A stretch of DNA of 64,000 nucleotides from Macrostomum hystrix (Eukaryota; Platyhelminthes; Macrostomidae): NCBI GenBank assembly GCA_950097015.1, contig CATNEN010000038.1, positions 18,610,001 to 18,674,000 of the forward strand, given 5' to 3'. A model generated the notes under the pieces. The model was not told where the DNA came from and ran no database searches. It saw only the letters and a program-made list of their open reading frames with translations. Shown here in pieces: positions 10,468-21,939 of the stretch (its first letter is position 1; each line of letters opens with the position of its first letter). The translations under genes were made by a program, and so were the position numbers.

Positions 10468-12428
10468 CCCCAGTTGACAATGATCCCCCAGTTGATGATG
10501 ATCCCCCAGTTGACAATGAACCCCCAGTTGACAATGATCCCCAGTTGACAATGATCCCCCAGTTGATGATAATCCCCCAGTTGACAATGATCCCCCAGTT
10601 GACAATGAACCCCCAGTTGACAATGATCCCCAGTTGACAATGATCCCCCAGTTCACAATGATCCCCTTGTTGACAATGATCCCCCAGTTGATGATAATCC
10701 CCCAGTTGACAATGATCCCCCAGTTGACAATGATCCCCAGTTGACAATGATCCCCCAGTTCACAATGATCCCCTTGTTGACAATGATCCCCCAGTTGACA
10801 ATGATCCCACAGTTGACAATGATCCCCCAGTTGATGATGATCCCCCAGTTGACAATGATCCCCCAGTTGACAATGATCCCCCAGTTGACAATGATCTCAC
10901 AGTTGACAATGATCCCCCAGTTTACAATGATCCCCCAGTTGACAATGATCCCCCAGTTGACAATGATCACCCAGTTGACAATGATCTCACAGTTGACAAT
11001 GATCCCCAAGTTGACCATGATCCCCCAGTTGACAATGATCCCCCAGTTGACAATGATCACCCAGTTGACAATGATCACCCAGTTGACAATGATCCCCCAG
11101 TTGACAATGATCCCCCAGTTGACAATGATCCCCAGTTGACAATGATCCCCCAGTTCACAATGATCCCCCAGTTGACAATGATCCCCCAGTTGACAATGAT
11201 CCCCCAGTTGACAATGATCCCCCAGTTGACAATGATCCCCAGTTGACAATGATCCCCCAGTTCACAATGATCCCCTTGTTGACAATGATCCCCCAGTTGA
11301 CAATGATCCCCCAGTTGACAATGATCCCCCAGTTGACAATGATCCCCCCAGTTGACAATGATCCCCCAGTTGACAATCATTCCCAAGTTGACAATGATCC
11401 CCCAGTTGATAATGATACCCCAGTTGACAATGATCCCCCAGTTGACAATGATCCCCCAGTTGACAATGATCTCCCAGTTGACAATGATCCCCCAGTTGAC
11501 AATGAACACCCATTTGACAATCATTCCCAAGTTGACAATGATCCCCCAGTTGATAATGATACCCCAGTTGACAATGAACACCCATTTGACAATCATTCCC
11601 AAGTTGACAATGATCCCCCAGTTGATAATGATACCCCAGTTGACAATGATCCCTCAGTTGACAATGATCCCCCAGTTGACAATGATCACCCAGTTGACAA
11701 TGATCCCCCAGTTGACAATGTTCCCCCAGTTGACAATGATCCCCAGTTGACAATGATCCCCCAGTTGACAATGTTCCCCCAGTTGACAATGATCCCCAGT
11801 TGACAATGATCCCCCAGTTCACAATGATCCCCTTGTTGACAATGATCCCCCAGTTGACAATGATCCCACAGTTGACAATGATCCCCCAGTTTACAATGAT
11901 CCCCCAGTTGATGATGATCCCCCAGTCGACAATTATCTCTCAGTTGACTATGATCCCCCAGTTGACAATGATCCCCCAGTTGACATTGACAATGATCTCC
12001 CAGTTGACAATGATCCCCCAGTTGACAATTATCCCCCAGTTAACCATGATCCCGCATTTGATGATGACTCCCCAGTTGACAATTATCCCCCAGTTGACAA
12101 CTATCCCCCCGTTGACAATGATCCTCCAGTTGACCATGATCCCCCAGTTGACGATTATCCCCCAGTCGACAATTATCTCTCAGTTGACTATGATCCCCCA
12201 TTGATGGTGATCCCAGTTGACAATGTTCCCCCAGTTGAACATGATCCCCTAGTTGACAATGATCCCCTAGTTGATTATGATCCCGCATTTGGTGATGTTT
12301 CCCCGTGACAATTATCCCCCAGTTGACAATTATCCCCCAGTTGCCAATGATCCTCCAGTTGACAATGATCCCCCAGTTGACAATTATCCCCCAGTTTACC
12401 ATGATCCCCCAGTTGACGATTATCCACC
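10468..12428. repeat. 18-bp minisatellite (Sat1), array 1
   Basis: Unit CCCCCAGTTGACAATGAT, about 108 units, with variants GTTGATGATGATC, CACAGTTGAC and CCCTTGTTGACAATGATC. Since 18 is a multiple of three, several frames stay open on both strands and give spurious repetitive peptides. The right end is degenerate before it gives way to the 23-bp array. Confidence 0.96.
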
Positions 12429-15306
12429 AGTTCTGGTTTAGCAATGATTCAAACGCTGGGTTAGCCATGATTCAAACTCTGGTTTTGCCATGATTCAAAC
12501 TCTGGTTTAGCCATGATTCAAACTCTGGTTTAGCCATGATTCAGAATCTAGTTTAGCCATGATTCAGACGCTGGTTTAGCTATGATTCAAACTCTGGTTT
12601 AGCCATGATTCAGACGCTGGTTTAGCTATGATTTAAACTCTGGTTTAGCCATGATTCAGACTCTGGTGTAGCCATGATTCAGACTCTGGTTTAGCCATGA
12701 TTCAGACTCTGGTTTAGCCATGATTCAGACTCTGGTTTAGCTATGAGCCATGATTCAGACTCCGGTGTAGCCATGATTCAGACTCTGGTTTAGCCATGAT
12801 TCAAACTCTGTTTTAGCTATGATTCAAACTCTGGTTTTGCCATGATCCAGACGCTTGTTTAGCTATGATTCAAACTCTGGTTTAGCTATGAGCCATGATT
12901 CAGACTCTGGTGTAGCCATGAATCAGACTCTGGTTTAGCCATGATTCAAACTCTGGTTTAGCTATGATTTAAACTCTGGTTTTGCCATGATTCAAACTCT
13001 GGTTTAGCCATGATTCAGACTCTGGTTTAGCCATGATCCAGACTCTGGTTTAGCCATGATTCAGACTCTGGTTTAGCCATGATTCAGACTCTGGTTTAGC
13101 CTTGATTCAGACTCTGGTTTAGCCATGATTCAGACTCTGGTGTAGCCATGATTCAGACTCTGGTGTAGCCATGATTCAGACTCTGGTTTAGCCATGATTC
13201 AGACTCTGGTTTAGCCATGATTCAGACTCTGGTTTAGCCATGATTCAGACTCTGGTTTAGCTATGATTCAGACTCTGGTTTAGCCTTGATTCAGACTCTG
13301 GTTTTGCCATGATTCAGACTCTGGTTTAGCTATGATTCAGACTCTGGTTTAGCCATGATTCAAACTCTGGTTTAGCCATGATTCAGACTCTGGTTTAGCT
13401 ATGATTCAAACTCTGGTTTAGCTATGATTCAAACTCTGGTTTAGCCATGATTCAGACTCTGGTTTAGCCATGATTCAGACTCTGGTTTAGCCATGATTCA
13501 GACTCTGGTTTAGCTATGATTCAGACTCTGGTTTAGCCATGATCCAGACTCTGGTTTAGCCATGATTCAGACGCTGGTTTAGCCATGATTGAAACTCTGG
13601 TTTAGCCATGCTGATGATGATGGTTTAGCCATGATTCAGACTCTGGTTTAACCATGATTCAAACTCTGGTGTAGCCATGATTTAGTCTCTGGTTTAGCCA
13701 TGATTTAAACTCTGGTTTAGCCATGATTCAGACTCTGGTTTAGCCATGATTCAGACTCTGGTTTAGCTATGATTCAGACTCTGGTTTAGCCATGATTCAA
13801 ACTCTGGTTTAGCCATGATTCAGACTCTGGTTTAGCTATGATTCAGACTCTGGTTTAGCCATGATTCAAACTCTGGTTTAGCCATGATTCAGACTCTGGT
13901 TTAGCTATGATTCAGACTCTGGTGTAGCCATGATTCAGACTCTGGTTTAGCCATGATTCAGACTCTGGTTTAGCTATGATTCAGACTCTGGTTTAGCCAT
14001 GATTCAGACTCTGGTGTAGCCATGATTCAGACTCTGGTTTAGCCATGATTCAGACTCTGGTTTAGCCATGATCCAGACTCTGGTTTAGCCATGATTCAGA
14101 CGCTGGTTCAGCCATGATTGAAACTCTGGTTTAGCCATGCTGATGATGATGGTTTAGCCATGATTCAGACTCTGGTTTAACCATGATTCAAACTCTGGTG
14201 TAGCCATGATTCAGACTCTGGTTTAGCCATGATTTAAACTCTGGTTTAGCCATGATTCAGACTCTGGTTTAGCCATGATTCAGACTCTGGTTTAGCTATG
14301 ATTCAGACTCTGGTTTAGCCATGATTCAAACTCTGGTTTAGCCATGATTCAGACTCTGGTTTAGCTATGATTCAGACTCTGGTTTAGCCATGATTCAAAC
14401 TCTGGTTTAGCCATGATTCAGACTCTGGTTTAGCCATGATTCAAACTCTGGTTTAGCCATGATTCAAACTCTGGTTTAGCCATGATTCAGACTCTGGTGT
14501 AGCCATGATTCAGACTCTGGTTTAGCCATGATTCAGACTCTGGTTTAGCTATGATTCAGACTCTGGTTTAGCCATGATTGAAACTCTGGTTTAGCCATGA
14601 TTCAGACGCTGGTTTAGCCATGATTGAAACTCTGGTTTAGCCATGCTGATGATGATGGTTTAGCCATGATTCAGACTCTGGTTTAACCATGATTCAAACT
14701 CTGGTGTAGCCATGATTTAGTCTCTGGTTTAGCCATGATTCAAACTCTGGTTTAGCCATGCTGATGATGATGGTTTAACCATGATTCAAACTCTGGTGTA
14801 GCCATGATTTAGTCTCTGGTTTAGCCATGATTCAGACTCTGGTTTAGCCATGATTCAGACTCTGGTTTAGCTATGATTCAGACTCTGGTTTAGCTATGAT
14901 TCAAACTCTGGTTTAGCCATGATTCAAACTCTGGTTTTGCCATGATTCAGACGCTTGTTTAGCCATGATTCAAACTCTGGTTTAGCTATGATTCAAACTT
15001 TGGTTTAGCCATGATTCAGACTCTGGTTTTGCCATGATTCAGACTGGTTTAGCCATGATTCAGACTCTGGTTTAGCCATGATTCAGACTCTGGTTTAGCC
15101 ATGATTCAGACTCTAGTTTAGCCATGATTCAAGATCTGGTTTAGCCATGATTCAAGATCTGGTTTAGCCATGATTCAAACTCTGGGTTAGCCATGATTCA
15201 GACGCTGGTTTAGCCATGATTCAGACTCTGGTTTGGCCATGATTCAGACTCTGGTTTAGCCATGATTCAGACTCTGGTTTAGCCATGATTCAAACTCTGG
15301 TTTAGC
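12429..15306. repeat. 23-bp minisatellite (Sat2), array 1
   Basis: Unit TGGTTTAGCCATGATTCAGA plus CTC, about 125 units. Common variants have CAAACTC, CAGACGC, TAGCTATG and a diverged CATGCTGATGATGATGG unit that recurs at intervals, indicating higher-order amplification. Confidence 0.96.
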
Positions 15307-15894
15307 AGGTGTGCTAGTATTTATGATATTTTATTTACGAAATGAAAAAAATAAATTAAAAAAATCTTCAATCACTACTTGGCTGAAAATTAGTCTAAAT
15401 GATTTGACGCAGTGCAGAATCGAACCCTAGCCTAGCCTAACCTATCCCTAGTGCCTACACATCGGCTATTCCGACTGTTGGTTAGTGGGTGCAGAAATCA
15501 GCCTTATAAAATGAATTCTCAAAGTTCTGGCTTTGTACAATGAAGTAAGAAAATAGAGTACACTCAGTTGTGTACATTTATTTCCAATTTGTCTCCAGAG
15601 TGCAGGCTTCAAATTCAATCAGCTAGGGGTTGTTGCGCAATTTGACGATGCAATTCTAATTCAGTGGCAGTGAGTTAAAATTCTCAATAGGCCAAGATGG
15701 TTTGACCTTTGACAAAATCATGTTTTTCGAATATTTAATCCCCTTAGCAATGGAGTTAAGCTTAATAAAAATACGTGTAAAATTCTGCCCATATTTCGCA
15801 TATTTTGGTGAAGAAATGGTGAAAATCGGTTGAGCCGTTCGGGAGAAAATCAATTACAACCAAGTAAGTAAACAGTTCATTTTTAGTATATTAG
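15307..15894. repeat. Composite-repeat tail (RepB), copy 1
   Basis: About 590 bp of unique-looking DNA found four times in the window. It has a minus-strand tRNA-like head (GGGTTCGATTC at 15427-15417) and a 3' end of AATCGGTTGAGCCGTTCGGG, then AAGTAAGTAAACAG and TTTTTAGTATATTAG. No coding capacity. The 3' end style resembles that of abundant dispersed elements in other invertebrates. Confidence 0.88.
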
Positions 15895-15990
15895 ACTAGC
15901 AAGTTTTGCCCCCCTTCGGGGAGCAGAAATATTTTTAATTCGTCTATTATATACTTTTTAGCAGCTGAATTTACAGCTTTTTAATTCTAC

Positions 15991-17190
15991 ATTGATCCCC
16001 CAGTTGACAATGATCCCCCAGTTAGCAATGATCCCGCAGTCGACAATGATCCCCCAGTTGACAATGATTCCCCAGTTAGCAATGATCCCGCAGTCGACAA
16101 TGATCCCCAGTTGACAATGATCCCACAGTCGACAATGATCCCCCAGTTGACAAAGATCCCCCAGTTCACAATGAACCCCCAGTTGACAATGATCCCCCAG
16201 TTGACAATGATCCCCCAGTTGACAATGATCCCCCAGTTGACAATGATCCCCCAGTTGACAATGATCCCCCAGTTGACAATGATCCCCCAGTTGACAATGA
16301 TCCCCCAGTTGACAATGATCCCCCAGTTAACAAAGATCCCCCAGTTCACAATGATCCCCCAGTTGATGATGACTCCCCATTGATGATGATCCCCAGTTAA
16401 CAATGTTCCTCCAGTTGACAATGTTCCCCCAGTTGACAATGATCCCCCAGTTGATGATGATCACCCAGTTGACAATGATCCCCCAGTTGACAATGATCCC
16501 CCAGTTGACAATGATTCCCCAGTTGACAATGATCCCGCCCGTTGACAATGATCCCACAGTTGACAATGAACCCCCAGTTGACAATGATCCGCCAGTTGAT
16601 GATGATCCCCCAGTTGACAATGATCCCCCAGTTGACTATGATCCCCCAGTTGACAATGAACCCCAGTTGACAACGATCCCCCAGTTGACAATGATCCCCC
16701 AGTTGACAATGATCCCGCCCGTTGACAATGATCCCACAGTTGACAATTAACCCCTAGTTGACAATGAACCCCCAGTTGACAATGAACCCCCAGTTGACAA
16801 TGATCCCCCAGTTGACAATGATCCCCCCGTTGACAATGATCCCCCAGTTGACAATGAACCCCCAGTTGACAATGATCCCCCAGTTGACAATGATCCCCCA
16901 GTTGACAATGATCCCCCAGTTGACAATGATCCCACAGTTGACAATGATCCCCCAGTTGACAATGATCCCCCAGTTGACGATTATCCCCCAGTTGACAATG
17001 ATCCCCCCGTTGACAATGATCCCCCAGTTGACAATGATCCCCCAGTTGACAATGATCCCCCAGTTGACAATGATCCCCCAGTTGACAATGATCCCCCAGT
17101 TGACAATTATCCCCCAGTTTACCATGATCCCCCAGTTGACGATTATCCCCCAGTTCACCATGATCCCCATTTCGATGATGACTCCCCAGT
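15991..17190. repeat. 18-bp minisatellite (Sat1), array 2
   Basis: About 66 units of the same 18-bp repeat as array 1. Its right end (GTTTACCATGATCCCCC, GACGATTATCC) is closely shared with the right end of array 3, so these boundary units were amplified with the composite. Confidence 0.96.
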
Positions 17191-17194
17191 TGAC

Positions 17195-20100
17195 GTTGAT
17201 TTTTCAAACGCTGGGTTAGCCAAGATTCAAACTCAGGTTTCGACATGTTTTAAACCCTGGTGGGCTATGATTCAAACTCTCGTTTTGCCATGATTCAGAC
17301 TCTGGTTGGCTATGATTCAAACTCTGGTTTAGCCATGATTCAAACTCTGGTTTAGCCATGATTCAAACTCTGGTTTAGCCATGATTCAAACTCTGGTTTA
17401 GCCATGATTCAAACGCTGGGTTAGCCATTATTGAAACTCGGTTTTTGCCATGATTCAAACTCTGGTTTAGCCATGATTCAAACGCCGGGTTAGCCATGAT
17501 TGAAACTCTGGTTTAGCCAAGATTCAAACTCTGGTTGGCTATGATTCAAACTCTGGTTTAGCCATGATTCAAACTCTGGTTTAGCCATGATTCAAACTCT
17601 GGTTTAGCCATGATTCAGACGCTGGTTTAGCCATGCTGATGATGATGGTTTAGCCATGATTCAGACTCTGGTTTAGCCATGATTCAAACTCTGGTGTAGC
17701 CATTATTCAAACTCTGGTTTAGCCATGATTCAAACTCTGGTTTAGCCATGATTCAGACGCTGGTTTAGCCATGCTGATGATGATGGTTTAGCCATGATTC
17801 AAACTCTGGTTTAGCCATGCTGATGATGATGGTTTAGCCATGATTCAAACGCCGGGTTAGCCATGATTGAAACTCTGGTTTAGCCAAGATTCAAACTCTA
17901 GTTGGCTATGATTCAAACTCTGGTTTAGCCATGATTCAAACTCTGGTTTAGCCATGATTCAAACTCTGGTTTAGCCATGATTCAGACGCTGGTTTAGCCA
18001 TGCTGATGATGATGGTTTAGCCATGATTCAGACTCTGGTTTAGCCATGATTCAAACTCTGGTGTAGCCATTATTCAAACTCTGGTTTAGCCATGATTCAA
18101 ACTCTGGTTTAGCCATGATTCAGACGCTGGTTTAGCCATGCTGATGATGATGGTTTAGCCATGATTCAAACTCTGGTTTAGCCATGCTGATGATGATGGT
18201 TTAGCCATGATTCAAAGCCTGGTGTAGCCATGATTTAGTCTCTGGTTTAGCCATGATTCAAACTCTGGTTTAGCCATGATTCAGACGCTGGTTTAGCCAT
18301 GATTCAGACGCTGGTTTAGCCATGATTTAGTCTCTGGTTTAGCCATGATTCAAACTCTGGTTTAGCCATGATTCAAACTCTGGTTTAGCCATGATTCAGA
18401 CTCTAGTTTAGCCCTGATTCAAACTCTGGTTTAGCCATGATTCAGACGCTGGTTTAGCCATGATTCAGACTCTGGTTTAGCCATGATTCAGACGCTGGTT
18501 TAGCCATGATTTAGTCTCTGGTTTAGCCATGATTCAAACTCTGGTTTAGCCATGATTCAGACGCTGGTTTAGCCATGATTCAGACTCTGGTTTAGCCATG
18601 ATTCAGACGCTGGTTTAGCCATGATTTAGTCTCTGGTTTAGCCATGATTCAAACTCTGGTTTAGCCATGATTCAGACGCTGGTTTAGCCATGATTTTGTC
18701 TCTGGTTTAGCCCTGATTCAAACTCTGGTTTAGCCATGATTCAGACGCTGGTTTAGCCATGATTCAGACTCTGGTTTAGCCATGATTCAGACGCTGGTTT
18801 AGCCATGATTTAGTCTCTGGTTTAGCCATGATTCAAACTCTGGTTTAGCCATGATTTAGTCTCTGGTTTAGCCATGATTCAAACTCAGGTTTAGCCATGA
18901 TTCAGACGCTGGTTTAGCCATGATTCAGACGCTGGTTTAGCCATGATTGAAACTCTGGTTTAGCCATGATTCAGACGCTGGTTTAGCCATGATTCAGACG
19001 CTGGTTTAGCCATGATTCAGACGCTGGTTTAGCCATGATTGAAACTCTGGTTTAGCCATGATTGAAACTCTGGTTTTGCCATGATTCAGACTCTGGTTTA
19101 GCCATGATTCAAACTCTGGTTTAGCCATGGTTCAAACTCTGGTTTAGCCATGATTCAGACTCTAGTTTAGCCATGATTCAGACTCTGGTTTAGCCATGAT
19201 TCAAACTCTGGTGTAGCCATTATTCAAACTCTGGTTTAGCCATGATTCAAACTCTGGTTTAGCCATGCTGATGATGATGGTTTAGCCATGATTCAAAGCC
19301 TGGTGTAGCCATGATTTAGTCTCTGGTTTAGCCATGATTCAAACTCTGGTTTAGCCATGATACAGACGCTGGTTTAGCCATGATTCAAACTCTGGTTTAG
19401 CCATGATTCAGACGCTGGTTTAGCCATGATTTAGTCTCTGGTTTAGCCATGATTCAAACTCTGGTTTAGCCATGATTTAGTCTCTGGTTTAGCCATGATT
19501 CAAACTCAGGTTTAGCCATGATTCAGACGCTGGTTTAGCCATGATTCAGACGCTGGTTTAGCCATGATTGAAACTCTGGTTTAGCCATGATTCAGACGCT
19601 GGTTTAGCCATGATTCAGACGCTGGTTTAGCCATGATTCAGACGCTGGTTTAGCCATGATTGAAACTCTGGTTTAGCCATGATTGAAACTCTGGTTTTGC
19701 CATGATTCAGACTCTGGTTTAGCCATGATTCAAACTCTGGTTTAGCCATGGTTCAAACTCTGGTTTAGCCATGATTCAGACTCTAGTTTAGCCATGATTC
19801 AGACTCTGGTTTAGCCATGATTCAAACTCTGGTGTAGCCATTATTCAAACTCTGGTTTAGCCATGATTCAAACTCTGGTTTAGCCATGCTGATGATGATG
19901 GTTTAGCCATGATTCAAAGCCTGGTGTAGCCATGATTTAGTCTCTGGTTTAGCCATGATTCAAACTCTGGTTTAGCCATGATACAGACGCTGGTTTAGCC
20001 ATGATTCAAACTCTGGTTTAGCCATGATTCAGACGCTGGTTTAGCCATGATTCAGACGCTGGTTTAGCCATGATTGAAACTCTGGTTTAGCCATGATTGA

Positions 20101-20295
20101 AACTCTGGTTTTGCCATGATTCAGACTCTGGTTTAGCCATGATTCAAACTCTGGTTTAGCCATGGTTCAAACTCTGGTTTAGCCATGATTCAGACTCTAG
20201 TTTAGCCATGATTCAGACTCTGGTTTAGCCATGATTCAGACTCTGGTTTAGCCATGATTCAAACTCTATTTTTGCAATGATTCAAACTCAGGTGT
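17195..20295. repeat. 23-bp minisatellite (Sat2), array 2
   Basis: About 135 units. Larger duplications are visible: the block containing AGCCAAGATTCAAACTCTGG plus TTGGCTATG at about 17518 recurs about 362 bp later, and the CAAACTCAGG block near 18880 recurs about 620 bp later. Confidence 0.96.
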
Positions 20296-20880
20296 GCTAT
20301 GATTTATGATATTTAATTTACGAAATGAAAAAAATAAATTAAAATAATCTTCAATCACTACTGGCTGAAAATTAGTCTAAATGATTTGACGCAGTGCAGA
20401 ATCGAACCCTAGCCTAGCCTAACCTATTCCTAGTGCCTACACATCGGCTATTCCGACTGTTGGTTAGTGGTTGCGGAATTCAGCCTTATAAAATGAATTC
20501 TCAAAGTTCTGGCTTTGTACAATGAAGTAAGAAAATAGAGTACACTCAGTTGTGTACATTTATTTCCAATTTGTCTCCAGAGTGCAGGCTTCAAATTCAA
20601 TCAGCTAGGGGTTGTTGCGCAATTTGACGATGCAATTCTAATTCAGTGGCAGTGAGTTAAAATTCTCAATAGGCCAAGATGGTTTGACCTTTGACAAAAT
20701 CATGTTTTTCGAATATTTAATCCCCTTAGCAATGGAGTTAAGCTTAATAAAAATACGTGTAAAATTCTGCCCATATTTCGCATATTTTGGTGAAGAAATG
20801 GTGAAAATCGGTTGAGCCGTTCGGGAGAAAATCAATTACAACCAAGTAAGTAAATAAACAGTTCATTTTTAGTATATTAG
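20296..20880. repeat. Composite-repeat tail (RepB), copy 2
   Basis: Nearly identical to 15307-15894, with only scattered substitutions and small indels, for example near 20470 and before the 3' AAGTAAGTAAATAAAC string. Confidence 0.9.
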
Positions 20881-20977
20881 ACTAGCAAGTTATGCCCCCC
20901 TTCGGGGAGCAGAAATACTTTTAATTCGTCTAGTATATACTTTTTAGCAGCTGAATTTACAGCTTTTTATAGCTACA

Positions 20978-21935
20978 ATGAACCCCCAGTTGACAATGAT
21001 CCCCCAGTTGACAATGATCCCCCAGTTGATGATGATCCCCTAGTTGATGATGATCCCCCAGTTGACAATGATCCCCCAGTTGACAATGAACCCCCAGTTG
21101 ACAATGATCCCCCAGTTGACAATGAACCCCCAGTTGACAATGAACCCCCAGTTGACAATGATCCCCCAGTTGACAATGATCCCACAGTTGACAATGATCC
21201 CCCAGTTGACAATGATCCCCCAGTTGACAATGATCCCCCAGTTGACAAAGATCCCCCAGTTGACAATGAACCCCCAGTTGACAATGATCCCCTAGTTGAC
21301 AATGATCCCCCAGTTGACAATGATCCCCCAGTTGACAATGATCCCCCAGTTCACAATGATCCCCCAGTTGATGATGACTCCCCATTGATGATGATCCCCA
21401 GTTAACAATGTTCCTCCAGTTGACAATGATCCCCCAGTTGACAATGATCCCCCAGTTGATGATGATCCCCTAGTTGATGATGATCCCCCAGTTGATGATG
21501 ATCATCCAGTTGACAATGATCCCCCAGTTGACAATGATCCCCCCAGTTGACAATGATTCCCCAGTTGACAATGATCCCGCCCGTTGACAATGATCCCACA
21601 GTTGACAATGAACCCCCAGTTGACAATGATCCGCCAGTTGATAATGATCCCCCAGTTGACAATGATCCCCCAGTTGACAATGATCCCCCAGTTGACAATG
21701 ATCCCCCAGTTGACAATTATCCCCCAGTTTACCATGATCCCCCAGTTGACGATTATCCCCCAGTTGACCATTTCCCCCTAGTTGACAATGATCCCCCAGT
21801 TGACAATGACCCCCCAGTTGACAATGATCACCCAGTTGACAATTATCCCCCAGTTTACCATGATCCCCCAGTTGACGATTATCCCCCAGTTTACCATGAT
21901 CCCCATTTTGATGATGACTCCCCAGTTGACGTTGA
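20978..21935. repeat. 18-bp minisatellite (Sat1), array 3
   Basis: About 53 units; the shortest of the three Sat1 arrays. Units with GTTGATGATGATC cluster at its left end, as in array 1. Confidence 0.96.
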
Positions 21936-21939
21936 TTTT

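Larger units (their letters stand above)
10365..15894. repeat. Composite ~5-kb higher-order repeat, copy 1
   Basis: Order of parts: head 10365-10467 (starts ACTAGCATG, with the hairpin GCCCCCCTTCGGGGAGC), 18-bp minisatellite 10468-12428, 23-bp minisatellite 12429-15306, and non-coding tail 15307-15894. Length 5530 bp. No protein-coding sequence. The same parts in the same order recur twice to the right. Confidence 0.92.
15895..20880. repeat. Composite ~5-kb higher-order repeat, copy 2
   Basis: Head 15895-15990, Sat1 15991-17190, Sat2 17195-20295, tail 20296-20880; length 4986 bp. Joined directly to copies 1 and 3. The Sat1 part is much shorter than in copy 1, showing that the internal arrays change length independently of the flanking modules. 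Confidence 0.92.

Noticed and set aside
10428-12468. Long repetitive reading frames on both strands (NWGIIV, QLGDHC, TMIPQL, VDNDPP peptides), also at 15987-17246 and 20957-21982
   Set aside because: They are translations of the 18-bp minisatellite; 18 is a multiple of three so frames stay open by construction, and no start context, splice signal or conserved protein supports them.
12429-15306. CRISPR-like array
   Set aside because: Repeats are contiguous with no unique spacers, and the genome is clearly eukaryotic.
15656-15853. 65-codon minus-strand frame repeated at 20638 and 25859
   Set aside because: It recurs only because the tail repeat recurs; the third copy is diverged and frame-altered, with no sign of purifying selection.
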